Shown piece by piece: positions 1 through 11,703 of a stretch of DNA of 64,000 nucleotides (position 1 is its first letter; each line of letters opens with the position of its first letter). The notes below the pieces were generated by a model. It was not told where the DNA came from. It made no database searches and saw only the letters and a list, made by a program, of their open reading frames with translations. The translations under genes were made by a program, and so were the position numbers. The stretch comes from Balaenoptera acutorostrata (taxonomy: Eukaryota; Chordata; Mammalia; Artiodactyla; Balaenopteridae), in the NCBI RefSeq assembly GCF_949987535.1, contig NC_080069.1, forward strand, positions 45,373,269 to 45,437,268. Reading direction: 5' to 3'.

Positions 1-201
1 AACATGCTGATAGATGCTAAGTTTTAGTGAGAAATTGACCATATTTCAAGTTAAGCAATTATATATTACATTTATTTCAACTCTTAGTAAAACTTTATGA
101 AGCCTTTTTAAAACTTTCCAGACTGAATTAATCTCCTCTCATTTCTCTCAGTCATATCATGCATCCTATTCCACAGTATGTTTTTTATTGGTGTCCGTTT
201 C

Positions 202-570
202 TTTTTCTTTTTTCTTAAGATTTATTTATTATTTATTTATTTATTTATTTTTGGCTGCGTCGGGTCTTAGTTGCCGCACGTGGGATCTTCGTTGAGGCAT
301 GCAGTATCTTCCGTTAAGGCGCACGGGCTTCTCTCTAGTTGTGGCCTGTGGGTTTTCTCTCTCTAGTTGTGGTGCACGGGTTCCAGAGCACGTGGGCTCT
401 GTAGTTTGCGGCACGGGGGCTCTAGCTGAGGCGTGCAGGCTCGGTAGTTGTGGCACACAGGCTTAGTTGCCCCGCGGCGTGTGGGATCTTAGTTCCCTGA
501 CCAGGGATCGAACGCACATCCCCTGCATTGTAAGGCAGATTCTTTACCGCTGGACCAGCAGGGAAGTCCC
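202..570 (-). mobile_element. CHR-type tRNA-derived SINE, complete, with target-site duplication
   Basis: The tRNA-like head lies at the right end in reverse (ccagcagggaagtccc) and the ATTT-rich tail at the left, so the element reads on the minus strand. The body carries repeated ttagttgtggc/gcacggg blocks typical of older CHR SINEs of Cetacea and relatives. The 13-bp flank tggtgtccgtttc occurs at 189-201 and again at 571-583, a perfect target-site duplication. That is the mark of L1-driven insertion. The element is non-coding; open frames across it are spurious. Confidence 0.93.
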
Positions 571-583
571 TGGTGTCCGTTTC

Positions 584-2160
584 ATACGTGTATTTTTCCT
601 TCACTAAAATGTAAATGCCTTGAAATTGAGGATTATGAATTATTCACATCTGTTTCAAAACTTTGAAATATAAAGACCATATTTCAATATCAAAATATTC
701 TATGGAATCCCAGATGCATGCACTTACATTTTAGTATCCATTGAAGAGTACATAATAACAAAAGCTATGAATTTAGAAATGTTTAAAACAAATTGTATTT
801 AATTAGTTGCAATATCTAAATATGCTAAAAAAAAAAAGGCAGAACATTATCTAGGAAACATTATTCATTAAGTTCATAAATAGCACTTGGTGTAATTATG
901 GGTTACATGAAATTTGCAAAACTCCACAATTCTTCAGGGATAAATCAGGCCTACTCTCAAGTGTTAACTTTAAATACAGTGTCTTCTTCAGTGGTGGTGT
1001 GAAAGTGTTTCTGTAACACAATTTTCTGTAATACATATTTATGTAAAGTAAAATTTTATGAATACTTAAATATTACTAAGCATCCAACCAAAAGAAATAA
1101 TAAAAGATGAGGCAATATACAGATACAAACATGCTTTCATAGCAATGAAAAATTGGAAATATTAGAGATACCTGAAGCCATTATAAATGAGTGTAGACTG
1201 TTAAAGTGAGAGCCAGGGGTATCGGCAAAAACTTGATTTAAAAAAAAAAAGGCATTGAAATGTCACAGATTGTGGCTGAGAAGCCAAGAAGAATGTAGGA
1301 GTACAGAATTCAATCCATCAGAAAAGAAATGAGTTGAACTCAGTGTGGATGGAGTTATAGAATAAAGTCCAATAAAATCATGTATCTAACCTTGGATTGT
1401 GAGGAGTTGGATACTTGGGATCTCCTGAGATGTAGTAGATATAAAAAGGACTCAGTATGTCTACCCGAGGGCTGGGTGGGAATGAAAACAGTTGCTTAGA
1501 GGTTAAAATAATCTTAGACCATCTGAGAGGGTAATTCTGTTTTCTTAGGTGTGTAAGGGGTAAAGATTTGAGTACAGGGCTGGTAAGCTAAATAAAGTAA
1601 ATATTAATTTTATGTAAATTCAGGATAATCTGTGTCTTCTGCTGTTTAGGTAATTCAGCATTTTAACCTTGGAATTTCAGTTTGCAGTAGTACATCATTG
1701 ATATTAAATTTGTGCTGTCAAGTTAGAAAAGAAAAAGAAAGTCTGGTTAAATATATAAATTATTTGAATGTTTAAAAGAAATTGATTTACTATATGTTTA
1801 ACATTAGTTTTGTAAAATTTTATTAAAGGATCACAAATGTTTTGCTTCTTTGGGTTCTGTTTTCTCAGGCACTCAAAGAGAAAAGCAGATATTTTAAATC
1901 TAAAATTGAAGTTTAAAATGTTTAAGGAAATTTGCCAAATTTTATGAATGGAGTTAAACATTTAAGGAAATTTAGTCTTTAACTTGAGACAATCAACATT
2001 GTTTAAAGAATAAGTTAAACGTTCTTTTTGTACAGAGATAGCTAAATTTAAAAAGCAGAAAAAATTTGTAGATTGAAATCTTAAGAAAAATAAAGTTTAG
2101 AAAGTTTGTGTCTTTAAAAAAATATCACTATTAATTTTAAACCGAAGTAAGTTTAAAGAG
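584..2160. other. AT-rich stretch without recognised feature
   Basis: I see no convincing gene or repeat. There are short A-runs (near 829 and 1240) and a small minus-strand open frame of 85 codons that is lysine/phenylalanine-rich and resembles translated AT-rich DNA. Confidence 0.6.
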
Positions 2161-2164
2161 ACCC

Positions 2165-2555
2165 CTCTCCCTCAACAAAAACTCTGTGGTTGCCAGGGGC
2201 CGGGGGACGGGGGAAATAGGGTGATGTTGGTCAAATGATACGAACTTTCAGTTAAAAGGTAAATAAGTTCTGGGGATCTAATGCATAGAATAGGGATAAC
2301 AGAGTTATAATGGAATGACATAGAATACAGTTAATAATACTGTATTGTATACTCGAAATTTGCAAAGATCTTAAGTGTTTTCACCACACATTAAAAGGTA
2401 ACTACGTGGGGCAATGGATGTGTTAATTAGCTCATTGTGGTAATCATTTTACAATGTATATGTATTAAATCATGTTTTAGAACTTAAAAAAATCAAATTG
2501 TAAAACCTAAATATTTATTTTTAAAATCATACCTCAATAAAGCTGGGGAAAATCA
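2165..2555 (+). mobile_element. L1 3' end (L1M type, 5'-truncated)
   Basis: The stretch follows the L1 3' UTR order: gttgccaggggc, a G-rich run, 'tctggggatctaatg', 'aatactgtattgtatac', 'gatcttaagtgtt' and 'gtgttaattagct'. It closes with tcaataaagctgggg, the poly(A)-signal end. Divergence is moderate, so this is older than the L1s at 10.3 and 50-56 kb. No clear target-site duplication was found. Confidence 0.85.
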
Positions 2556-2629
2556 TACCATCATCTAATTATAGTGGAAAACTTAAATCAATTACATTTG
2601 GTGATGATGATAATACTGGTGAGAGATGA

Positions 2630-2800
2630 CATTTATTGCATCCTTAATAGGTGCTAAGCACAATTGAAACAGGACTTTTTAAATATTTTAAGCAATAATT
2701 TGAAGGATCTTTTATCTTTTCCATTTTCGGAAGAGAAACTGAGGCTTATGAAGATTAAGTAACTTGGCTAAATCACATAGCTAGAAGGTGGTAAAATTAA
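2630..2800 (-). repeat. MIR SINE relic
   Basis: It holds the reverse complement of the MIR core: 'gagaaactgaggcttatgaag', 'taagtaacttggctaaatcac' and 'atagctagaaggtgg'. This matches the common pattern gaaactgagg...cacacagctagtaagtgg. It is an ancient mammalian SINE relic with no boundaries visible. Confidence 0.75.
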
Positions 2801-5316
2801 AGAGGGAATAAAATGTGACCTTAAAGATAGGGAAAATGCTTAAAAACTTTCACATTCTTTCAGCAAAAATTTTCCAGAAAATATTTAAGAAGTGGAATAT
2901 GAATTGAGTTTTCAAAAGTAAGAGCAAAAGAAATTGTTTCTTCTCAGAAAATCTAAAAGAGAAGAAGAAAGATTTATAAGCCTGAATTCCCAAATCCACA
3001 TTTTATTTTTTGGTAATTGCTTGTCATTTCAGAAGGAAGGAAAGTCTGAGTTGAGATGCAGAGAAACATCTCTAAATCTGGGGGCAATATTTTTGTTTTT
3101 CTGATAAATTGATTTGAAGTAAATTTTCATATATGCACACATATGTAATTTTATATACATATATATGGTATATATGGGTATTAAACACAACACAGGACAA
3201 ATAATGCAAAGATATCTAACAGTGGATTTGTAGGTGTGGGTATGGGTTTAAATTTAGCTGTGCAGTAGCAATATTTATATTGGCTTATTGTCAGCGATGC
3301 TGTCTTGGTATTGGATTTGTCACTAATAAAAGTCATGTGGAGATATATAGATTATCTATAGGCAATTTACCCCAGATACTTTTATAATAAAGGAACTAAT
3401 AATCTAGGATGAATGAACAATTCCTACTGCATGTAAATGAGTATCCTACTTCCTCAGATACTCAATACTGATAAGAACTACACAGGCAAAGTTTCTTTTT
3501 TTAAACAGATTCACATATGACATCATTAAGAACAAATCATGACATTCCCTTTCTCTCTTTTTCATCTAACTCCCAATATTACATATACACAAACAGAAAC
3601 ACACATATTACAGTTGATCCACATACATATAAATATAAGAAATTATAGCTAATAAACATGTGTGTATGTACTAATATATTTGCCTTCAAAAATTGATTTG
3701 TAAACAGAACACAAAACAGACACTGCATAGTTCTATGAATAAAGATGATGTACAATGACTGTTTGGCTCCCCTGAGATAGAAGAAGAAATTTCAAGTCAT
3801 CAGTCAACAAGTGTTTATTAGTTCCCTGAGTTCTCTTACAAATGTAAGAAATAGAAAAGATCAATAATGCAATTTACCCAATCCCATGACAGTATCAAAA
3901 AAATTCTAAAAAATACTTACTTCTGCTACATGGATTTTTTTCCTAGTTACTCCTTTTTTTTTCCCCCAAAGATCAATTTTACTTAAATACTTTCCACGTG
4001 AACACATGTTTATTCATAGTGAGATCTGTTAAAATAAATAATCTCAACTGTATATTTTGTTCCAAGTAAAATGAGAAAAGGTGGAATTAAAGGCAATTAT
4101 TAGAAAAGATTCTGGAAAGCATGAATGGACTCTCCATTGGTAGACGTGGAAATGAAGGCTAAGGCAGAGGAATGAACTGCCTGCCAGAGCATTAAAGGTG
4201 TGTCCCAAGATAGGCACACAGCCCCTTATCAAGGGCTGGGAGTCCCACAGTGACAAGGCATTTAATGAAATCTCTGTCCAGTCATTAGCTGACCACTAAG
4301 CTAATCAAGCAAGGATTTCATTGGCCATCCATTACCAAGAATACAGACTTAACAGATTAGTTCAGGAAAATCACTAAACAAGCAAACAGTATTAATAACA
4401 ACAAGTATCAACAACACAAAAAAACTGAGGATTGGAGGGTCTGGTTTACAGGGTGGCCACATTATTTGTGTCCAATTTGCAACAAAAAATCATGAGAAAT
4501 ATGAAAAACCCAGGGAAGTGTATGGATGCTTCTTTAAAGAAAAACTAGGCTATTCACCGATGGAAAGGTGAAGGTCAGAAACTTTAAGGAGAGTGGAGAG
4601 ACTCCTTTTATGTTAGGCAAGGTTTGAGCATGATTTAGATTTTTCATTTTTTATAGGAAACTGATGCAGGGCCTGTTGAGACATGGCCAAAATGAAAACC
4701 CTAAGCAGTTGTTTACTTTAGATTATCAGGCTATTTATTAGTCTGGAAATGTTCATTAAAAAGGGACATCTTGGAAATAAGGGATGTTAAGAGGGAAAAA
4801 ATAATCTGCTGTCAGAACGCAGTACGTTAACACTGTATATAACTTATTGTTGAAGGTGGTTTTGGCACTTCTGTATATTTTATTTTACCTGCTGTTACCT
4901 CTTATAAAACACAGATGGTATGTAAAATTGACCTGAATCAGCATTTAGGGAATACAATAAGTCAGCAAGAAAATTCACCAAACTGACACACTGTATCATA
5001 TAAAAACATAAATTCCCAGATTAAATAAGGTTGCGAAGGAACCTCTTTTATCTTAGTTTTAATACATATTAAAGAAAATGTACAAGAAAGTCTTTTATAA
5101 CAAGTGAACATTTCAAATAACAAGGATTTTATTATAACTGCATTACATATGTGTGAAGTATCTATGATGTACTTTCTTTTTTCACTTGAAATTCCAGTTG
5201 GGAAGAGAAAAAAGAGCTTCATTTAATTTATCTTACAATGAGTGAAAAATATGGCTAACTCTAGTGATTCTAGATCTTTTAACTACTGGTTGCTTTGGAT
5301 TCTCATGAAGTCTGAG

Positions 5317-5319
<3 letters not shown>
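2801..5319. other. AT-rich unique DNA, nothing recognised
   Basis: Apart from short TA-rich stretches (about 3130-3180) I recognise no gene or repeat. Short open frames near 4044-4256 and 4962-5222 lack any known motif. Confidence 0.55.

Positions 5320-5360
<41 letters not shown>
5320..5360. repeat. (TG)n microsatellite
   Basis: About twenty uninterrupted GT units, then ttgtatactag. The tract is pure, so it is probably length-polymorphic. Confidence 0.97.
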
Positions 5361-5362
<2 letters not shown>

Positions 5363-5749
5363 TATACTAGATTCGATGTTGCTGCCCCTGAGGTTAAACC
5401 TCTTTTGATTAGAAATGTTTTCACATGTGACTTCTTATATCCTTGAAAAATCTGTGACAAATGTAATGGAATTTTGGAGCTCAAGATGAATAAATCTTCT
5501 TGTCTAAATATTTCACATCAAAAATGAGGAGTCCTAAATTATTTAAGCCATTTGATCCTAATCATTATCAGATACTGTCTTACTTGACACTAAAATCCAT
5601 ATATTCTGAGTCTCAGAGTTAATAAATAAAATCTTGATTCTATTATGGATGTCTTGGTTGCAGGTCTTGAACCTTCATCTTACTGACTTTGAAGCTCACA
5701 TTATTTCCCCTATACTATGCTGTCTGATTTTTAACTCTACCTGTCATTG
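5361..5749. other. AT-rich DNA without feature
   Basis: Nothing recognised between the TG tract and the possible repeat that follows. Confidence 0.5.
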
Positions 5750-6270
5750 TCAAGTCAGGAAAGGGAAACCATACCAGTTACTTTAAAGAAAGAATTTAAT
5801 ATAGGAAGCTGTTTAAACATATGCTGGATACTCACAGCATATGAACAGCAGGAAAAATCCACTCCTTAGGCTAAGGGAACAAAGCTGGGGTCCAGACCCC
5901 TGAGGAGGGAGCCTGAACCTTGCCTCAGAAGTCAGAACCTTCCTTTCAGATCTATCTGTAAGGCTGGATGCTGTCTGGCTAGTATTCACATAGTTGAAAG
6001 GGTATCATGAGGTTCTTTGGAGGAGTCTAAAAAAATACTGGAAATTGGAGTCATCTGCTACTATAGGAGCTAACTACAGCTGCTGGGGTGAAGGACCACT
6101 GCTGGCTTGATGCTGACAGTAACAACAGGCAAACGGGTAGAAGTCCATTCTTCCCCCTCTAGCCTTACGGTCTCTTTCTAGTGCCCTCTGTGGGGAGGAC
6201 CTAATAGGAGACTAATCAGCAAAGGAGAAATGTGATTTGCAGAGTCCCAAAATCACAAGGTAGAATATTA
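5750..6270 (-). repeat. possible ancient LTR-like repeat
   Basis: A stretch of higher GC than its surroundings contains 'ggcaaaggagaaatgtgatttgcagagtccc'-like wording (about 6219-6250). I associate that with an old dispersed mammalian repeat read in reverse. The left part (gaatttaatataggaagctg) fits the same idea. I cannot name the family and see no termini. Confidence 0.3.
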
Positions 6271-6813
6271 AATGATGGGTTTGGAACTGAAAGACGATTG
6301 TTTTTATGATACCAACCATTTTTCTTTAATACTGACATTACCAACACTCAGTAAACCTACTAAAATTATATAGTTCTGTTATCCCTTGGGATTTTTATAG
6401 GGTTTATTTGTAGAGTTAATAATCCAATATTATCCTTGAAGAGGTTTAAAACTTTACTCTTATGAATCTGTTTTATGTAGGTCAAATCTTTCATTTATAT
6501 GCTTCCATAGTGTACTGATTATAAAATTATACATAATCATAATCATGTTTAAAAGTATTAATTCTTTTAAAGAAAAAATCCTTTATTTAAACATGTTTGG
6601 GGAAATGAAATATCCTTAGATTTCTCAGTGATCACAGTAGACCCTAGCCTCAAGAGACACTTCATGAGAATCAGATCTGTAGCCTTTGTTAATTGCTCTG
6701 ATCTGAAAGGATGATACAACCTCTCTTATCTGCTAGAAAGGGCCAAATGGTTACAGAGCAGTCAAGGTCTGTAGGTGAAACCCCAATAAAAGGTTTTGCC
6801 CCTGATTCCAGTG

Positions 6814-6880
6814 TATGCGTGTGTGTTTGTGTGTGTGTGCGTGTGTTTGTGTGTGTGTGTGTATGTGTGTGTGTGGGGGG
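6814..6880. repeat. interrupted (TG)n microsatellite ending in a G run
   Basis: TG units are interrupted by TGCG, TTTG and TATG and end in a run of eight G at about 6875. Open frames on both strands across it (CVCVCV or HTHTHT) come from the repeat and are not genes. Confidence 0.95.
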
Positions 6881-6892
6881 GGTGTTCCCCAC

Positions 6893-7672
6893 ATTTCCAA
6901 GCAATTCTCTGATACTAGCTGGGTGTCCTGCAATTCAAATTAATTGTGACAATATTTACCCAGAGAATATCCAATTCTATGGGTTAAGGCTTCATCCTGC
7001 AACACTGCCATCTACTTCAGATGCTAATCATAGGTTCAGGTTGTTACCTGTGCTTTTGACCAAATGACTGTAAATCAGAGGTTCCCATGACCCCCTCCTT
7101 GGGTTCAATTACTTGCTGGAGTGGCTCACAGAACTCAGGAACAAGTTTACTCACTAGATTACCAGTTCGTTACAGAGGATCTTAAAGAATGTGAATCAAT
7201 AGCCAGATGAAGAAATGTATAGGGCAAGGTCCCAAACAAAGGAGCTTCTGTCCTCCTGGAGTTTGGGGCCTGTTATGGTGACACGTAGTAGCAATCTGGT
7301 TCACCAACCTGGAAGCTCTCTGAGTCTTGTTCTTTTAGGTTTTAATGGAGGCTTCATTACATAGGCATACTTGATTAACTTACTGGCCATTGGCAATTGA
7401 TTCAACATCTAGCCCTACTTCTCTCCCAGGAGGTGGGGTGGGGTGGGACTGAAAGTTCCAACCCTCCAATCACATGGTTGCCTCCCCTGCAACCAGCCCT
7501 CTTCCTTGGGTTACCTAGGTGCTTTCCAAAACTCACCTCATTAACATAACCAAAGACTCCTTTGTAGCTCTCACTACTTAGAAAATTCCCGTGGTTTAGG
7601 AGATCTGTACCAGAAGAGGCGATCAAATCTATCTTTCGTATTTTAAACCACAATATTACATCCAAGATGCCA
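6893..7672 (+). mobile_element. LTR-like repeat, probably ERVL/MaLR-related
   Basis: The order of phrases matches a dispersed mammalian LTR I recognise but cannot name: 'attctctgatactagc', 'ttgaccaaatgactgtaaatc', 'cttgggttcaattacttgctg', 'ggctcacagaactcagg', 'gaggcttcattacataggc', 'ggccattggcaattgattc', 'ggactgaaagttccaaccct' and 'accacaatatta'. It is non-coding. Orientation and exact ends are uncertain. Confidence 0.6.
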
Positions 7673-8610
7673 GGAAGACTGGGGGGGGCTGTCTTTCTAG
7701 GTATTTACACGTCAGAAGGGATGTAGCCTAGAATTTGGAGACATCCTGGGTCATAAAAGAAGGAGACACATAAGGCTGTCTGCATCCCACTAAGCTTTTA
7801 TTTACATGCTGAAGAGCTGGAAGAAGGAAATGTCTCTTTTAGGAGGGGAGCAGAACAACTGCCTCCTTCCCCTTTATAAGCAGAGAAAGATATTTTTTTC
7901 TACTGACTCACCTGTGGGTCAGCTACTTGAGTAGGATGCTTGCCCTGGCTCTCATCACATCACCTTAGGGTTAAGGACTAGGGCAAGGGTGGCAGCTGAT
8001 ACACTTACCATTTACCATGAGGCATTCAAGAAGAAATCTTTCTCTGACCCGAAACATCTTATATGCACATGTACAATAAAATTAATGAAGATGAACATTA
8101 AAAACTCAGCAATATGATTCACTATGCAAAATCATTCTTTCATCATCTGACTTAATTATCTAAAACATTAAGCCTAGTATTCATTCAGATTTAATCTCTG
8201 TTACAGTTTGTTCATAAAATCCATACAGATAAAAAGGAAAATGTTTAATTGTAATGTTCTCTTTCATCTTTTGAGATTGCTCAATGTGATCCTGATATTT
8301 TGTAGGAATATTTTCCTTTTATTTTTGCTTTTTCTTTAATATGAAATTATTCATTAGCTAACTGTGTAGGTATCTCAAGTGTTTGGAGAAGAAGATGTAT
8401 ACTCTTGGCTGGTTTGGAAAAAGGGAAGCAGATGCATATAAAGAGGTGTGTGGGGGGAACAGGTGTGGCAGGAGGTCACCAGCTTGTGAATCTAAGCAAG
8501 AGATATGCTTAAAATCTTAGTACATTTTTGCAGCTTTTTATGGGTTTATTTTTTAAATTAATTAAAAAGATTCTGCTTTGTTTTTACCTTTCTCAAATCA
8601 GGTGCTATTT
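7673..8610. other. unique AT-rich DNA
   Basis: Nothing recognised. There is a run of seven G near 7681 and no open frame of note. Confidence 0.5.
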
Positions 8611-8614
8611 TTTT

Positions 8615-8920
8615 TTTTTATCCAATAAATAGTTATTAAACTCTTACTGTATTTCAGGATCTGTGCTAGATACCAGACAAAACAAGCAAAATCTCTTCTG
8701 TAGAGCAGGAAAATAAACGTGAAACACATAAATATGCCATATAGCAGTTGTTTACAAAGTTTTTGAAGGAGAAAATGGGGTAAGGTGGTTAGAGAAGATA
8801 ACTCTCTTGAAGTTACATTTGCAGAAGCTCCTGAAGGAAGTGAGGTGTGATATGGTTCTCTGGGAAAGAACCCTCCAGGTGGAGGGAACAGCATGTAGAA
8901 AAGCCCTGAGGTCTTTAGCT
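8615..8920 (+). repeat. possible ancient dispersed repeat (L2/CR1-like)
   Basis: The wording 'gttattaaactcttactgtatttcaggatctgtgctaga', then 'gagaagataactctcttgaag' and 'tgtagaaaagccctgaggtc', follows an old mammalian repeat in which 'tgccaggcactgtgct' precedes an increase-in-quantity type segment. It is strongly diverged and the family is not certain. A related fragment may lie at 29695-30060. Confidence 0.3.
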
Positions 8921-10265
8921 ATAAGACATATGCATTCCTTGGATTTGTTTCTAATTTTTCCTCTTATCTACAAGGCTACTCATCTATCTTGACTCTTTTT
9001 TCTTGAAACTCTTCTCAGGCTCCTTTTGGTGGCAGGATGACCGCAGTAAAGTCCAGGGATGTGAGTATCCATGAACTTACCAACTTGGCATGGAGAACGT
9101 GATGCACAGAGTACATCATATGCTCCATCCCTCAAGACCTGGGCGGAGGGGAGTAAATGAAGTGCAGGAACTGAAAGTAAGAGAGTGCATGGTGTCCCAG
9201 AGGGAAATCGGGGTAGTGTTTCCAAAAATAGGTAACAGATTCTGGGAAGCCAAAGCCAATAACTGTCCACTAAAACTCCCTTTAGAATTCTTATTTGTCC
9301 TCGAAATGAAGGAACGTGGAGGGAAATACGATGTAGGATAATAACTTCTAGTCAGAAGCAGTTTTCAAAATATGTTTTATATAAAAAGAACCTTCTGGTA
9401 TAAAATCAGGTTTTTCAGATTCTACTTAGCATATAATAAATAGTGAACCCAAGAAGACTTCCCATAACATGGCAGCAAAATGGGAATCTACTGGTATAAA
9501 TGAGCTATTACACACAATCTGTACTCAAGATGGACGTGGGACCCATCGATCCAAGTCATGTAAGCACTTGGTTACTTGTAGAGGCAGAGTGTAAGCATTA
9601 TGCACAGTGGAAATTTCTTTTAATAATTTTCTACAATGTATATTGTATATATAGTACCTGTTTTAGAGACTAGAGAACTTTCCTATTGTACATTTTACCC
9701 TACAGACCTTCTGCTTCTCCTTTTATCTCTTACTTTTCTCATTCATCAGTTAGATCAGTGAATAGAGTTAGACCTATCACACAGATCTTACCTGTGGGAA
9801 TAAGGGGAGGAGCTTGCCAAATGACTTCCCCATAGCTCTTACCTCAGACTATTGTGGAAATTTTGCTCAGAATGAATAAGGCAGATAAGTGACTGAAAGA
9901 TTTTTGTTGCTGTTGTTTTTGTAAAGTGCTTTGTAGGGGAGCCATTCTTTTCCCTCTTTTCCTTCCTCTGCCTGTAAAATAGGAACTTCAGGCCTCTAGG
10001 AAATGAGAGGGAGAGAGCTTCTGATTTTTTTTCAAGCCATGCTCATTTCTTTTTATAGAAGAAAATGTGATCAGCGATAAATGGCTGGGAAAGAATGGAA
10101 AAAACACTATTGAATGGGGAGACGTCAGTGTGTCCCCCCACCTTTCCTCCCTTCATGTCGTTTCAAATTCACTGCCTGCCACACTTCCTGTGTGTTCTTT
10201 TCCTCGGCTCCAGTTACTTCTGTGGCATGAGGAGATGAGTCAGGCCAGCTTTGCCTCTGCAAAAT
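8921..10265. other. unique DNA, no gene recognised
   Basis: Short overlapping frames on both strands (8980-9341 and 10067-10267) have no recognisable motif. No splice-site-framed exon could be supported. Confidence 0.5.
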
Positions 10266-10274
10266 AAGCTAGCC

Positions 10275-10706
10275 AGAAAGAGAAAAACAAATACAGTATG
10301 CTAACACATATATATGGAATCTAAGGAAAAAAAAAAAAAAAAAAGGCATGAAGAACCTAGTGGCAAGATGGGAATAAAGACACAGACCTACTAGAGAATG
10401 GACTTGAGGATATGGGGAGGGGGAAGGGTAAGCTGTGACAAAGTGAGAGAGTGGCATGGACATATATACACTACCAAACGTAAAATAGATAGCTAGTGGG
10501 AAGCAACCGCATAGCACAGGGAGATCAGCTCAGTGCTTTGTGACCACCTAGAGGGGTGGGATAGGGAGGGTGGGAGGGAGGGAGATGCAAGAGGGAAGAG
10601 AGATGGGAACATATGTATATGTATAACTGATTCACTTTGTTATAAAGCAGAAACACACCATTGTAAAGCAATTATACTCCAATAAAGATGTTAAATAAAA
10701 AAAAAA
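10275..10706 (+). mobile_element. 5'-truncated L1, young, with target-site duplication
   Basis: It begins in the end of L1 ORF2 (agccagaaagagaaaaacaa, atgctaacacatatatatgg). It continues through the artiodactyl L1 3' UTR (tagatagctagtgggaagca, cacagggagatcagctc, ctgattcactttgttataaa) to 'ctccaataaagatgttaaat' and an A-tail. The flank aagctagcc occurs at 10266-10274 and at 10707-10715. The 3' UTR closely matches the end of the large L1 at 56280-56713, so both belong to one lineage. Confidence 0.95.
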
Positions 10707-10990
10707 AAGCTAGCCATTACCCTGTGGGTAGCCAGGGACTAATGCATAAAACAACTGAGGGACCAAAAACAAGTAGAAAAATAATTGATGCAGTTGATGC
10801 AAGCCCAAGATGTTTTTTTCCAGTTCTGATTTACCAGCAATTAAGCTTATATTTTTGTCTCAAAACTTCTGTGTTTATTTTTAGAGAAAAAAAATGTAAT
10901 TAGTCATCATTTTCATATACCTAACAATTTTGTGTGTGTTTTATAATTCTATTTCCAGTGATGGAGAGCCCTTAAGTGTTGTAATATGTG

Positions 10991-11034
10991 GTAGTAGTAG
11001 TAGCAGCAGCAGCAGTGGCAGTAGTAGCAGTACT
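10991..11034. repeat. (AGT/AGC)n trinucleotide repeat
   Basis: Units of GTA/GCA: four GTA, then GCA units, then mixed gtggcagtagtagcag. It is not inside an open frame that looks coding. Confidence 0.93.
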
Positions 11035-11385
11035 AGAAATCACTTTTAAGAGTTTAGTATGTCCCATATATTGTGGTATTTTACAGGCATAATTTTTATT
11101 TATTACAATAAATAAATAATAATCCTATGAAATCCTCCTAGTAACAATCCTATGAAATTTGAATATGCAAATCATAATTCTTTCTAACTACATTAAATTG
11201 CATGTATTTCCTTGCCTACTGTTGTAGATACTAATCTACTGACCCATAAAAGTGAGGGTATGGCTTTTGATTCAAGTAAATAGCAGTAAAAAAATAAAGT
11301 AAGTAGAAAAATATTGGTATAAAGTCATCAGGAGTTACGTTCCAAAAATTGGAGGGTGGTTGTCAGAATTTAGTGGGAAATGAAC
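11035..11385. other. AT-rich DNA without feature
   Basis: Nothing recognised between the two microsatellites; only short taaataaata runs. Confidence 0.5.
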
Positions 11386-11434
<49 letters not shown>

Positions 11435-11466
11435 GAGAGAGAGAGAGATTGAGAGGGAGAGAGAAT
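11386..11466. repeat. compound microsatellite (TG)n(TATG)n(GA)n
   Basis: About eighteen TG units pass into tatgtatgtatg and then into gagagagagaga with a few interruptions. A minus-strand frame over it (HTHTHT) is spurious. Confidence 0.96.
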
Positions 11467-11625
11467 AAAAGAATGAACGAGATTTGGGTGGCAAAGGATT
11501 GAATATAGAGATGTGGAGGTCAAGATCTGAAAGAGGCATCAAAGGGACAACAGTGAATTCAGTGGGAAAATGAAAGCTGGTGGGAAGGAAATGTTAATGT
11601 CAACTAGGACTGTAGTGTATCTTTT

Positions 11626-11688
11626 TTTTTTTTTTCTAAAATAATGGGTTTATTGAGATGTAATTCACCTACCATAAAATCCACATGT
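11626..11688 (-). mobile_element. very short L1 3' insertion with 15-bp target-site duplication
   Basis: A T-run is followed by about 45 bp (gggtttattgagatgtaatt...ccataaaatccacat) that read in reverse like an L1M 3' end. The flank tgtagtgtatctttt stands at 11611-11625 and at 11689-11703. The T-run on the left gives minus orientation. The insert is about 63 bp, a severely 5'-truncated insertion. Confidence 0.75.
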
Positions 11689-11703
11689 TGTAGTGTATCT
11701 TTT

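Noticed and set aside
6711..7067. 118-codon frame
   Set aside because: Its middle is a translated TG microsatellite (CVCVCV) and its end lies in an LTR-like repeat.
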